A stretch of 64,000 nt of DNA, taken from positions 4,606,001 through 4,670,000 of the forward strand of contig JAEMBT020000002.1 of the NCBI GenBank assembly GCA_018873245.2. Direction: 5' to 3'. This document shows positions 11,233 through 23,430 of this stretch, one piece after another (position 1 is the stretch's first letter; each line of letters opens with the position of its first letter). Source of the DNA: Archegozetes longisetosus. Taxonomy: Eukaryota; Arthropoda; Arachnida; Sarcoptiformes; Trhypochthoniidae. Made by a program: the position numbers and the translations under genes. The notes beneath the pieces were generated by a model that was not told the DNA's origin, searched no databases, and saw nothing but the letters and a program-made list of their open reading frames with translations.

Positions 11233-14124
11233 TTTTGGTTAGGCTTTGAGTTAATTTCCAAGATTTACAAAATGTAAAATCCAAGTCTAAGTACAAACGA
11301 TTACTAGTATCTATAAAACTGAAGCCAAAACTTATACTACCTTAAGATTCCGTTTCATAAAGTTACTTCAAGTACTTTTATTCTCTGTTTAAATAGCTGT
11401 AAGTCAGTAGGTTTATGATAGTAAAAACTTAAGATAAAGTTGGGATTTCTCAAGTTGTATTGGAGTTTCCATGACTATAATGACCAATTCATACGATTCT
11501 TTGAAATAATTTGAGACTTATTTTCCATATAATTACTTTTATGAGAAGAAAATATCTCAAATATTTAATGAGGTTCTTATTTTTCAGGTTAATGTTAACA
11601 GTTTTATGATATATTTTATCTTCAACTGTTTTACCAACTTTATTTACCTCAGAAGCACTACAGAAGCAGAATTTTGAACACATCTTAAAAATAATTATAC
11701 AATATTCTGATTTTTGATTAATTGTTTGGTTTACGAAAAATTCAATTTCAATTGAAATATTAGAAGAGATCCATTTTTGAAACCACAAAATCTTATTCAT
11801 TTCTCGAATGTTCTTAAATTTTATATCCTGTGACTCGCGATAAATCTGGATGTAATAAAAGTCGATTATAAAAGTAATTATCAATTTTATGATAACTAAG
11901 ACACACGACAAAACTTTGATTATTGCTACTGAAATGACGCACGACTTAAATTAGTTTTTAGTTAACAAATATTCAGATAAAGATCTGAGTCATGTATTTT
12001 TCAAAATTTTCACCTAAACAACTCGTATTTTGGTTAAACTTTGATTTTGCTCAAACTTAAAAGGCATGCGACTGACTGCTTACTTCTCGATTCTAGGAAT
12101 GCTTTTATGAAATCAATAGCGTGCCACATCGTGTTGAAAAATGGTATTCAAAAGTTCTGACCACCTGTAGCATGCAAATTATACCCATCCAAACATCAAA
12201 TAAAAAATTATTGAATGATATGAGCAACAATGAATTTTTCACTATAAAATCAATTGAAGCTGCTAAACTGAAACTATAGTTATTCTTCTAAACTTATTTG
12301 ATTTAAAAATTTCGGTAATTTCAACAAAATGCATTGATCTAAATTTGAATTTAGCTTTTCTACTCTGACCAATTCTACGGACTACCCTCTGTTTCTAATT
12401 TATTAACATATAAACAATGCCGATTCAAACTTTCACCCAACATGTTAGAATAAATAAGTCAAAGTTTAAAAATGAAAGCTACTAATATCATATGTCTCGT
12501 TAACTTCTAAACTCAGGTAAACTAGTTAATACTTTTTATACTAGGATATTTTAATCGGACATAAAATAAATTGCTCATCGATTCAAAATTTGATATTTTC
12601 AAACAAATTTTTAATAATTAAATTTATTGCTACACAAATAGTGTTTAGAAATGATAATCAGATACTTTATAACATATGCTGAAAATGTTGTCGATTATTT
12701 TCTAAGCAAAGCTTAATTATTTTTTGCCTAATTGTCTGAAACTTATTTTTAAGAATTTGGAAACTTATTCCTTTTATTTAATTTTGATGAAGGGTATAGT
12801 TTGACTGATGAAAAAATTTTCAAAATACTTAACTTATTACTTTTAGGCGCTGTTTTTGAGCTGTGCTTGTTTATATTCAGAATTGATGACTAAGGGACAA
12901 TCTTTTCTTTGATTAGCTTCAAACTTTGTTCATAAGTTAAATCTGATTGAGCATAACATTAAAGAAAAATTTTTAGAAGTAAATGGGACATACGATATAT
13001 CATAAAAATATATCAAAACTTTTTAAGATAACATTAAATAAAAACATAATTAGATTTTTCTTACATTGTGGTTAAAAACTGCCTTTGGTTACAGTAAGTT
13101 GTTAATTAAGTAGGTATAATTTACATGCTACGTGCGTTTGGCAATTTAGAATACCATTATTTAGACATAGTGTGGTGTTAATTTGATAAAAACTTTTCTC
13201 AGATCGAGGGGTAAGCGACCAGTCACGTGCGTTGCTTTGTTCCGGAGCCCAAATATAACAATTTTGTGGAATAAAATGATTCCCAACAAATAGCCATATG
13301 AAGATATAGGAGTTTGCTCGCATTTCAACTAAAAGTTTTGCATACGAAATTCATAAAGTATTGTAGATGGTTTACTCGTTTTACCTATTCTCAGCTAAAC
13401 TTAAATAAGAACCTGATTTAAAATAATGGTTAAAGAATCTATACTACGAACGAGGTGGTACCACGCGCTCACTTTATAATAATATAGTATTATTAATCGG
13501 CTTACAACCTAGACTTATAATAGAAATTTGATAGAGTCTCGATTTCTTTATATGATTGTTACTTGGAAACCGCTTCTTGTTAAAACTTCTTTACGTATTC
13601 ATCTTCAAAGCTTAGAAAACTTAAGAGACTTACATCGACTTACATAAGACTTAAAGAGCAGACTTTATTAGTGAGTAATTAGTAAAAAAAGAATATTTTA
13701 TGATAAGCACTAATAGTGAATCTCTAATTATACTACTAATGATTTCATTACTAATCATAAGTTTTACATTAATTAAGCCCTTAGTGGGTGTTTGTAGAGA
13801 AACAGAGGCTACTCAGAAACTAACACCACTGGTTTCCAAACCTCTCGTCTTTAGTTTAGATTTAGGCTTAGCATTGTTTAAAAATTGGGAGAAAATTTTC
13901 ACTTAGTGCTAATAGTTGAAAAGTACAGTTAGACTTGTTCACAAATAACACTTAAGTTAAGGGTGAATTTTCAAAAATTTATAACTCGTAATCTTCTATT
14001 TAGATTTTTTTTCTAGGTTTAGACAATAGAACCTTACCGCAGATGGTTTTGATCGTTCAAATTTCAGATTCAGATTCAAACTTGCGTTCCTTCTCACTAA
14101 CAAGATTTGGTTAAGTCACATTTA
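11233..14124. other. Intergenic DNA with an inverted repeat pair
   Basis: No supported gene. It contains a diverged inverted pair: 12055-12180 on plus resembles 13117-13240 on minus (shared GGTATAATTT.CATGCTAC and matching blocks beyond). The open frame at 13102-13323 (-) overlaps one arm. Its homologous arm is full of stops, so this looks like a dispersed repeat and not an exon. Confidence 0.4.
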
Positions 14125-14333
14125 TGGTCATATTTTTGCAAACTTTTGAGGGCTTGCTGGCCCTCGAATAGGTTTGAGGGTCAACTGATTACCATATGAA
14201 AAATCCTCAAAAATGTCACCCTCAAACTGATCCATACAACTCAAAGTATTTGTTGAGGGTTCAAATGCTTGATCAATCCCTCAAATTTAAACTCTCAAGT
14301 TTTCACTTGAGGGACTGTGGAAAAATACCACCA
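14125..14333. mobile_element. MITE with TTA flanks (PIF/Harbinger-like)
   Basis: The left end TGGTCATATTTTTGC and right end (reverse complement TGGTGGTATTTTTCC) form imperfect terminal inverted repeats. Both ends are flanked by TTA (14122-14124 and 14334-14336), the 3-base target duplication of PIF/Harbinger elements. The interior carries several TTGAGGG/CCCTCAA words in both orientations. Non-coding. Superfamily assignment rests on the flank and is an inference. Confidence 0.55.
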
Positions 14334-14599
14334 TTAGGCCTCAAATGCAGCTCATGAATACTGATGCATGAAAGACATTGAAATCTCTCAAGGTATAAAA
14401 GCTAACTTTTTAGGGCTAAACTTTCATAAGTAAAACACTCATAATTTCAGAACTTCATAAATAGATAAGTAAGACACACAAAGCTTGAAAAGATTTATTT
14501 TTAAAAATTTTAATCTGTTCAGTACTAAGAAAAATTTATCTTGTCTTAAAACAGGATTTTTTTATAGTGTCTGATATCATAATGATCGCAATATGACTA

Positions 14600-15215
14600 A
14601 CAATACAACATGCCCAGGTGTCAGACTCAGATTTTTATGAAATTTTAACCATCAATAGTACTCATGAAGTAATGAATTTTGGTGAAAGAATTAGAGGCTG
14701 TAACTCACTGGTTCGGGGGTAGTGACCTCGGGAACCCTCAATGGCCAGTGGCCAAAAACACACCCGATCGGATCGAGTGAGGTATCATCGGAAAGATCTT
14801 ATTGTGCTGAGTAATGTTTCAATGGGAAGTAAAGTACTAACACGTCTGGTTTAGGGGTCGTGGTCTCGGACTTTTTAAGTCTATTTAAGTCTTTGAACCG
14901 ATATAAGACAAGCAATTGTATTTGCATATTACAAATATAAATACATTTCAACGTGCTATGTCCTAAACTAGTCGTCACCGGACTTTTTGACCCATTGAAA
15001 CATTAATCAGTTTGATGAGTTCTTTCGATTGATACCTCACTCGGCCCGATCGGGTGATTTTGGCCACTGGCTATTGAGGGTTCCCGAGGTCACCACCCCA
15101 GAACCAGTGAGTTACAGCCTCTAATTCTTTCGCCAAAATTCATTACTTCATGAATACTATTGATGGTTAAAATTTCATAAAAATCTAAGTCTGACACCTG
15201 GGCATGTTGCATTGT
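14600..15215. mobile_element. Long foldback (inverted-repeat) element
   Basis: Two arms of about 225 bases, 14600-14828 and 14990-15215, are near-perfect inverted copies (ends ACAATACAACATGCCCAGG and CCTGGGCATGTTGCATTGT). A 160-base spacer separates them. The element is GC-richer than its flanks and would form a very long hairpin. I could not define a target-site duplication and no transposase is visible, so the superfamily is open. It shares the 14-mer TGGCCAGTGGCCAA with the LTR-like segment near 4310. Confidence 0.85.
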
Positions 15216-17192
15216 AAGATTATGTTTAGTACTAATGTAATGTTTATTAATAAGCATGGATTACACCTGAAGTTTTCTTAGGTTTTGATTTTCAAATGCT
15301 AATTAGTCAGATAATAAACTTTTATTTGGCTGAATTGAGGCATAGAGATTTTGAGACTTTACTAGTGATCAGCAAAATCCTTAGGAAATTTCAAAGTTTT
15401 TAACTGTACATTGATTAAATAAGCGGACGTCCGCTGATTCGCTTGTAGGTCAGTGTAACATTAGATTGAAATTAAATTATTATCAAAGTTTGGCTTTATA
15501 ATAGTCTAAGCTTAATGTCTGTAATTTTTGCGGCACGTGCGGCACAATAACATACCTATCAGTTCTATCAAGTAGTTCACTTTAAGAAATGATTTGCCTT
15601 TTATTAAACTGCTCTTAACTGCTTTAAAAGAAATGCCTATTGGTAGTAAGTTATTAGTAATTAGTAAGGTTAGCATATATTGTAAAATACCATTTCTAAT
15701 AGCGTTGAAAATATTGGTATTTCACTATGGATTTATCACAATTAATAATATTTCGATAAAGAATAAAGAATATTTGCTATTATTAATTGAGATAAATCTA
15801 TATTGAAATACTAATATTTTCAACACGATTAGAAATAGTATTTTACAATAATTCGTATCCTTAGTAATTAGTAATAATCGTAGTTGAGCCTATGATTTCT
15901 AATAAGTGACTTAACACATTGTTTGAAAGCTTTCAAACAAATATTTTTAATACTTCATAAAGTTGGTAGCTATCGTAAATTAAGTTAAGCAGTCGTTCGA
16001 AAAACCAGCAAACACGAACGTATTATTAGATTAGTTTTTAAAGACCAACACTAATTTCCTAATGATCAACAAGCTCATATTTAGGGTGCAAATAGCAAAG
16101 AAGTGATAAATTAGAAGTCAGTCAATTATGAGAAACTAAATTAGCAAAACTGTCAATCCAAGGACGACGTTTTGTCAGAATTGAGTTAAGATTGAATCGT
16201 GCAATTCCTTGCAGATAGATGTCTCTAAGAAAGCTGTCAAACTTTTTAGCTGTACCTCTATTTGATGTGAAGTTATCAGAACAATAAAAATGAGCCTTAT
16301 TTAAAAATAGTTTAAGTATGAAAACTTCAATTAATTGGTCTCTATGGCAATGATAAGTTTGAAAAGATTCAGTTTAATAAGACCTTTAATTGACCCTTAT
16401 AGAAGTGGCTGGAGTCAAAATAACTATGTTATTAATCTTCTAGATATCTAAACTTATAAAAAGAATATGAAAGGCCATTGTTTCAAACAATACCTTCAAT
16501 TATAAGTATGTGTTTTTGGCTAACCCCTTTGTAATAATTGCTTCTCATATATGACTCCAGAGTTCTTATATCTCTTCACTTATTATACTTTTAAAATGTT
16601 AGTTAACATTAAATTTAATGATTATTAGTTGAAGTTTGTATAAGCAAACTCGTTATATGTTAATTTTGTCGCATTTACTGTTATATCCTTAACTTGATAT
16701 CATATAATTAAAATGTTAATTAGTTTTAAAGTTCATCTTCAAAAGCCTCATTCATTAATAATCACCTTAGAATCACCTTTTCGTGTATACCTTCACCCCT
16801 TCGTTACTCTGTTTTTCTATATGTGTTTTAGTATTTAAGTTTGAGTTACTCCCACACACTCCAAATCAGCATAACGTTATTAATGGATGATGCCAAGCTA
16901 TTTTTGAAAATTATAATAGCTATTTTAAGAGGCATTTAATTAGTTAAGATATAGCGATTCAAAAATAATTGACTACAGTGAATCCCAATGCCATACTTCG
17001 TATCTATTACGAAACAAAGTTTCGTAATGCACAATTAAGATATAATTCGCACAATACTCGTTCATTTATTGTTTTATCACTTCATTTTGCAAATGAGCTC
17101 AGTCTAATTGAAAAAATGACTACAACTACGGTTCACCAAGTGTTTTAGTAGTTGTTTTGTATGAAACTTGGGGCTTTACTGTCCAACCGAAA
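15216..17192. other. Intergenic DNA upstream of the ligand-gated channel
   Basis: No supported coding exon. It holds a 14-base palindrome AGCGGACGTCCGCT (15422-15435) and a small foldback element listed separately. The promoter and 5' UTR of the channel gene should lie in the last part, but no clear core motif is visible. Confidence 0.4.
15651..15878. mobile_element. Small AT-rich foldback MITE
   Basis: The left arm starts near TTATTAGTAATTAGTAAGG and its inverted partner ends near CCTTAGTAATTAGTAATAA. The arms remain matched through ATTGTAAAATAC and GTTGAAAATATT up to a short centre near 15765. There is no coding capacity. Ends are approximate. Confidence 0.65.
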
Positions 17193-20100
17193 ATGATTAG
17201 TTTTCCAATCTTTTTTCTAATATTGATCTCCTGTTATGATTCAAATGTCATTTGCATTGATATCAGCGATAATGAGAACGTTCAACTAGCATTTAACTAT
17301 GTGACAGATCCAGGTACTTACCATAAATGGATTAGACCTCCAGCTAATGGAACAAATAGACTAAGTAGCAGTAATGAGAAAGGTAAGCGATCAAAGGTTC
17401 AATTCTTAACAAACCCATTAGTCAAATCAAGAATCTATAGGAATACGGTTGGTTTGCTTGCAACCAAATTTAAGTTAATATCTCATATTTTCGAACGGGT
17501 TTTGCCAGAATGACCTAGTCATTTTTTGTTTTATTTGAGAAGATTAATACACTTGCAGTCATACCTCTATGTAGTGAGCCTCCATGTACTCTGATACTGA
17601 ATGATCCAGAATAACCTCATTATAGTGAGTGAAAAGTCCCAGCAATTCACTATGTCGAGGTAATACGCGTTAGGCACTTCAGTGTCAAGTTCTGAGCTTT
17701 GTCTTATTTAAGTAAATAAAGATTTGGCTTTATAGTGCATTCTAATATGATCGGAGAAATAAACCTTATAAAATGGGTCTACATGTAATGCATACTTACA
17801 TATGTACTTGTTAGATTGATTTCTAAAAATTCTAAGTACATAAATTGCGTAGTTGTCGTAGTTTTTTGAATTTGATGTCGTTTGCATTAATTAATATATT
17901 TAATAATTATAGAGGTATTAAATCAAAATAGCAAAAGAATATTGATTACAAATTTCTATAAACAAGATATATATAAGGGGAACCATATACTGTTAACTTT
18001 TTTAAAAAACAGAAGGTGACGGTAAGAACTGTATATGATATAATAACTCGAGTAGAACAATGAACAACTTGAAAGAAAACTTGGCAGTGGTCGAAAACCT
18101 AAGAGATCAAAAAGAGAAGTAGAAGAATTTTTGAAAAAATGTAAACATAATTAGCAAAACTTATGTAAAATTGGGGCAAGGATTCAATGTTTCTGATAAA
18201 ACTGCTAAAAGTTATTTAATTAAATATAGGATCAAAAAGTTGAAAAGAAAAACTGTTCCAAAAGTAATCAAAATAAAAAAACTAAAGCAAACAAAGTGTT
18301 TAAATAAGTTAAGAATGGGTACACTTAAGCCATCATTAAAAACACATTTGTTTGAAGATGACGAAAGTTACTTGACGGTCGATGATTCAAATGATTACGG
18401 TAGTGATTCATATTTTGCACATGCTTTTCTCGAGGTTCCAGACGAAATTAAGTATAAATTTAAAGAAAAAAATGCAAGAAAATGAAAAAATTTCCAGAAA
18501 GCTATTTCCAAAGCTTGTTATCAGGTATTAAACTTAAATACGAATTGCGGCTGACAAAAGGGCCGTTATCAGTAATTAACTTAACTGGTTTATTATAACC
18601 AGTTATTATAATAATGTTAGTTTTATGTAAAATATCTTTTGTTTTCATTCGTTAATAAAAAAGTTATGACTAACTAAATTTTATGCGACATTTTTTCTTC
18701 GAGCGTCTTAGTATTGTTGCACATTAGGGTTAGTTTGTCAGAAGTGAGTTTAGCCCAAGCTCTATTTTTATTGATCTCGTTCATGTCCTTCACTTGAGCC
18801 CATTTGGGGACACATAGGTGGGGGCACTGCCCTTCCATCAAATTAATTTAACCTGAGTTAAGCATTACCAGCCAAGTCATTCTTATATGAAATTATGTGG
18901 ACGCTTAACCATTTACAAAGGAATTTCATATAAGTATTTGAACAAAACAATCTTCGTCATGTCCTTATGCTAGAAACCAATGAGTAAAAGCCAGGGTTGA
19001 TAAAATCAAGGATTCAGCCAAACTGACTTTTACATTGTTAGAGGTAACCTTAACAGGTTTGAAAAGGAAAGACAACCCATATTAATTCTCTTGAAGCTAA
19101 AATAAGCTTCAATTTGAGTGTGATTTTAAATAATTGTGAGGGAAATCCTACTCGAAACAAATAATTGAATAACGTTTGACTCACTAGGTAAAGATGTTTG
19201 AAAGTCGACTTAGTTATTTCCAACTATTTGGAAAAATTAGAAGTTAATTGATACCTGTGCTAAAGGATATGTCATTTATTGGGCTATGAAACAGTTGCGT
19301 AATTTATTATTTGACTATAAGTGAAACTTCTCACGTGAACACTCAGAAAACTATGTATTTTAATCAAGCATAAAATTATACTGCTATTATCAGTCTATAA
19401 ACATTAGGATTTCTTGGAGTTGCTGCAAAACTGTTTTATAATTGAAAATATTGCAACACACTGCATATCCTTTTGCAACAAAATAAAGATTTAGATGCAA
19501 GTCGCATTATTCAAAGCCAAACTAACGCTGACTCTTTCGAGTATTACGAGTATCTTTATGGTCAACAATGTCTGCGTATGGTCTATCTATTAAGATCTGG
19601 TTAAAGTCTCATACAATTTAAAGGGTCTGAATGTGAGCGGGAGATCTATTTTGAAAGCAGAAAAATAGATTTAAGCTAAAAATTGGCAAAAACATCTGTC
19701 GCAAGCAATTAGTCATTGAGATTGTATAAAAGACATTACAATGTATACTGTATTTTAAAACTCTAATAATTGATTTGAGGTTTTAATAATAACTTTTATA
19801 CCAGAAAGTAATAGCTAAACTAGTTGTTATTTGCATAGTAAACGATGTTTTTATAATATAAGTTACAGCAACTTATTTGCTTTTAGACTTTGTTATAATA
19901 GTAGCACAATTGGTTAGATTCTTACATATTTAAAGAAACTATAAAAGCATATTAAGTACAAAGTAAACTAGATTATCTTATTCGATTATCAAAGTTTTTA
20001 CAATCTAGTATCTAATGAATTTACTGAAATAATTATATTTGTTTTGCAGGTCCACTGATCGTTAATGTGAGCATTGATTTATATAACTATGCAATCGTTG

Positions 20101-23100
20101 ATGAAATAACATCGGTACTTAACTTTTAGAATTTATTCTCTAATCTTCCCAAATATGACTAAATAATGTTTTGAATATTATTTGAAAGTCTGTCAAAACG
20201 TTAAGAGCTTTAATATATAATTTTTTGAAATATCCAACTAAAATCTATTAGAGCGAAATATGCAATAAAAATATAGATGAACATTATTAAAGTTCTTTTG
20301 TTCATCATTACCGCTACATACAATCAATTTATAACAATGCGTGGCAACAACTAATCATGCGTAATGTGAGCATATCTATCTTCTATAAATATCATATCAT
20401 GTTGAGTCTCATTCCTGAATCATTTAAGACAAAAGTAGAAACTATAATTAAAAATTCATTTGTAAATGATGCGCACTACAGGAAAGATAAGATGATCACA
20501 CTGCTTTTCCCGTTGCCATGCATGTTTTTAAAGTCACTTTCCTTAAATTGATTAGAAGTCGGTAGAAAAATTCATTTGTTTGTATAATCATCCTTCTTAT
20601 CTGTTCGTTCACTTGCAGAACGTCTTTAATTCCAAAGTCTTTACTTCCAAAACATTATTCGCAACAACTTTAATCCAAAAAAAACCTTCAATAAAACATT
20701 TAAATAATCTTAGTTATCCTTTAATCCTTAAATTAAGATTTTATTTTAAAAAAATTTACTGAATTTACAGAATTGTACTAAGTTCTACAGAATTTAACCT
20801 AATTGAGATGAATAGAACTGTGTGTAGCTCAATTCTACAGAATTCGGTGCGATTCTGTAAAATTCGGCAAACTTTTTTAACATAAATTATTTAAAGGTTT
20901 TATTGAAGACTTTGGAAGTAAAGTTGTAAATAATGCTTTGAAAGTAAGACGCTGAACCCCTTTCACTTTTTATGAGCTCTGATAAGTTCTAAAGTTTTAC
21001 ATACTTGTTATTTGAGTGACTACAAGCTTAAACAAACTTAAACTTTGTTGAAATATAATCAATTTAGTAAAGTCCGCTTATTATGCAATAGGAATACACT
21101 TTCCACTTATTCATTGACTTTGAATGGTTTGATTCGCGACTGAAATTTCCTCCGAGCAGTGATGTTTACGATGAAGCTAATATAATAGAAGGCGGGCAGC
21201 TTCATATCGAACGCATTTGGACCCCCCCAGTGTTTGTGCCAAACAATCAAGATCCAGGATCTTTTGACTATGATAACCATAGCGCAAACATGTTGAGGGT
21301 TAGGCATGACGGATATGTTTGGATGAGAAAACGGTATGAATCGCACAACCAAAACAATCATAATTGATCGTAAACTTCAGAATAGCTTATACTATCTCCA
21401 ATCATTTATCTTTTCAATATTGTCTCAAACTCTTCTATAAGCAACTATTTTTTAAAATAATCTATTCTTCAAAACTTTTACGAAATTTTCGTTGATTTAT
21501 TCAAAAAAATTTCATATTTAATCTTAACTCTTGATACAGGCATTAATACCAGACCTTTGAGTCACTCCATGACAGGCAGTAAAATTAGTAAGAAATTGAT
21601 GAGTATTTAATAGTGATTAAATAGTGAATAATGAGCAAATTTATTAGTAAACATAATTACGTATAAACGATGTTCTTTAAAGTTAAAAAATTATAGAAAA
21701 TTGAACAAATTTTTGGATATTTAAGTGAGTTTAGATGACAATTTCTAGTAATGTGAGTAGTAGAGCATAAGCTAGTATTTAAAAATGCGTTTAATTGCTT
21801 ACAGAAAGATGCTTCGCATATACTGCGATATGGACTTCCGTCAATATCCTTTCGACCAACAAAAATGTGAAGTTCATTTCGAAAGCAGTACTTATACAGT
21901 TAATAACTTGATACTTCAATGGAATACCGTAACTGAATTTAGTACAGCTCAGAGTTTTCGTACCATCGGCTTTACTCTCAAAGGTTACGAAACTACTAGC
22001 TCTGAGAAAACTAATAGCAAAGGCTATGTTTTCAGTCGGGCCTCCATTAAATTTTTGCTTGAAAGAGAATGGGCTCACTATATGTTCATGTTCTATTTGC
22101 CGTCGGGCCTCATTGTAATCACTTCCTGGTGTTCATTCTGGCTCGAGATCACATCACCTCCAGCCAGAGTCAGTATTGGTGTGACAACTATGTTGGCGCT
22201 GGTCACTACTTTCAAGAGTACTAAATCACAATTACCGTCAGTTTCGTACTGGAACGCACTCGATATCTGGAATATGGTCTGCATAAGTATGATATAATTG
22301 TTTTGTTTTTCCAGTCGGTTCAGTAGTCTTTCACGATTGTATTGTTGCGAATCACGCTCGCAGTTAAAAGATTAGATTATCTTTTTGCACCAAGATTAAC
22401 TCTCTTAAACTTGAACTTATCAATAATTAGTATCCTGAAAGTCATTCGACATCAGTTTTCAATGATTGGAAAGGCGATCTTCAAAATAGGTCCAAAATTA
22501 ATTTGAATTTTGCGCGACAAAATGTGATTTAAACGTTGAGAGAATTTGCGAGTAATTTGTAATTGATAAGCTCGTATTCATTAGTGATAGATAATGTATT
22601 GAGTAAGTCTGTTCAATAAGGAATAAATTTGACGTAACTCTTAGCGCTTGTTTCACTTGAGATCATAGTGGAAACCTTCAGTTCGGGCAACGATTAGAAA
22701 TTGATTCTTATACTTATATTTTATGTATGGGAGACACTGCCTATTAAAAGTGAGCGTGATCAACAACGATACATTTGTGGAATACCTTATTGGCTAAGAC
22801 TGAATAGGTAGCTAAAGTAAATATATTTTTTCAGTTTTCATATTTTCATCTCTTGTTGAATTCGCGTGTGTTAATTACATCTTTAATACCGAAAAGAGAA
22901 AGCGAAAAAATAAAAAACTAAAGATTAAAAAGATGAGAAGAAAATCTATTGCCGAACCATTATCACACACTTCTCGGATATCTTCAGTTTCCAGTTTGGA
23001 ATCAATTTATACGATGAGTAGTATTTTGAGCTTTAATAATAGAATATCAGAAACTTCTGAAGATGGGCAGAGAAGACGATCTTCTGTTTCAAACTCTTCT

Positions 23101-23430
23101 GTTTCAAACCATGAATGCGACCAAGAGTTAGGCAAAAAGGAACCAATATTTGATCTTTCGAAAAGAAGACGATCTTCTGTAACATTTGATTCCTCTAAAT
23201 TAATGCCAGACATAAAAGAGGAACCAACGGATCCTTTGACGAGGCCAAGATCAAATACTAATAGATCCAGACGAGCGTCTGTAGCACAACAAGCGGCTAA
23301 TGATAATTCTCTGCAGTTGACGTCACAAGAAGTTGCAAATCTAATCGACGAATACAGTCGTCGTATATTTCCGTTAAGTTTTTTAATATTCAATTTGCTG
23401 TATTGGTGTATTTTACAAATCAAAATATAA
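17193..23430 (+). CDS. Cys-loop ligand-gated ion channel subunit (anion-channel type)
   Basis: Pentameric ligand-gated channel subunit. The Pro-Ala-Arg before TM2 is the signature of GABA/glycine/GluCl/HisCl/pHCl-like chloride channels. Five exons join in phase: 17193-17382, 20050-20114, 21092-21333, 21805-22286 and 22835-23430 (524 residues). Seen: a hydrophobic signal peptide (MISFPIFFLILISC); loop D/A region EWFDSRLKFP and IERIWTPPVFVPN; the Cys-loop C173-C187 with exactly 13 residues between; TM1 about 256-279; PPAR at 284-287 with TM2 following (VSIGVTTMLALVTTF); TM3 about 318-342; a long basic/Ser intracellular loop; TM4 about 502-521 (FPLSFLIFNLLYWCILQ), with the stop close behind. The loop carries four RRxS-type sites (RRKS, RRRS twice, RRAS), which look like PKA-type phosphorylation sites. 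Ligand unknown. I chose ATG 17193 because it opens the signal peptide. Confidence 0.92.
18014..18510 (+). pseudogene. Decayed mariner/Tc1-superfamily transposase in channel intron 1
   Basis: Translations in two or three frames give a helix-turn-helix-like segment (TVRTVYDIITRVE), a basic RKLGSGRKPKRSKREVEEFL stretch, then an open piece at 18171-18485. That piece contains NVSDKTAKSYLIKYRI and IFEDDESYF-like LFEDDESYLTVD, the region of the first catalytic Asp. Stops and frameshifts interrupt it and the catalytic C-terminal part is missing. It sits within intron 1 (17383-20049) of the channel gene, same strand. No terminal inverted repeats were found. Inactive by inspection. Confidence 0.7.
20620..20955. 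repeat. Diverged inverted repeat within channel intron 2
   Basis: The segment near 20622-20715 (AACGTCTTTAATTCCAAAGTC through AACCTTCAATAAAACA) has an imperfect inverted partner near 20885-20955. The loop contains several short repeats of TCTACAGAATT/TCTGTAAAATTCGG. Probably an old MITE; ends are not sharp. Confidence 0.4.

Noticed and set aside
13102..13323. Secreted-peptide-like open frame with signal-like start and an NCYIW segment (considered as a neuropeptide)
   Set aside because: It overlaps a repeat arm whose inverted relative at 12055-12180 has stops in the matching frame. No dibasic-flanked peptide or known neuropeptide motif.
4300..14760. Shared 14-mer TGGCCAGTGGCCAA in the LTR-like segment and the 14600 foldback
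   Set aside because: Flanking sequences do not align, and a 14-base palindromic match can occur by chance in 64 kb.
17157..17192. Upstream extension of the channel N-terminus
   Set aside because: It would start at TTG. The ATG at 17193 opens a proper signal peptide.
21107..21361. 84-codon minus-strand open frame
   Set aside because: Shadow of channel exon 3 on the plus strand, which has clear family motifs.
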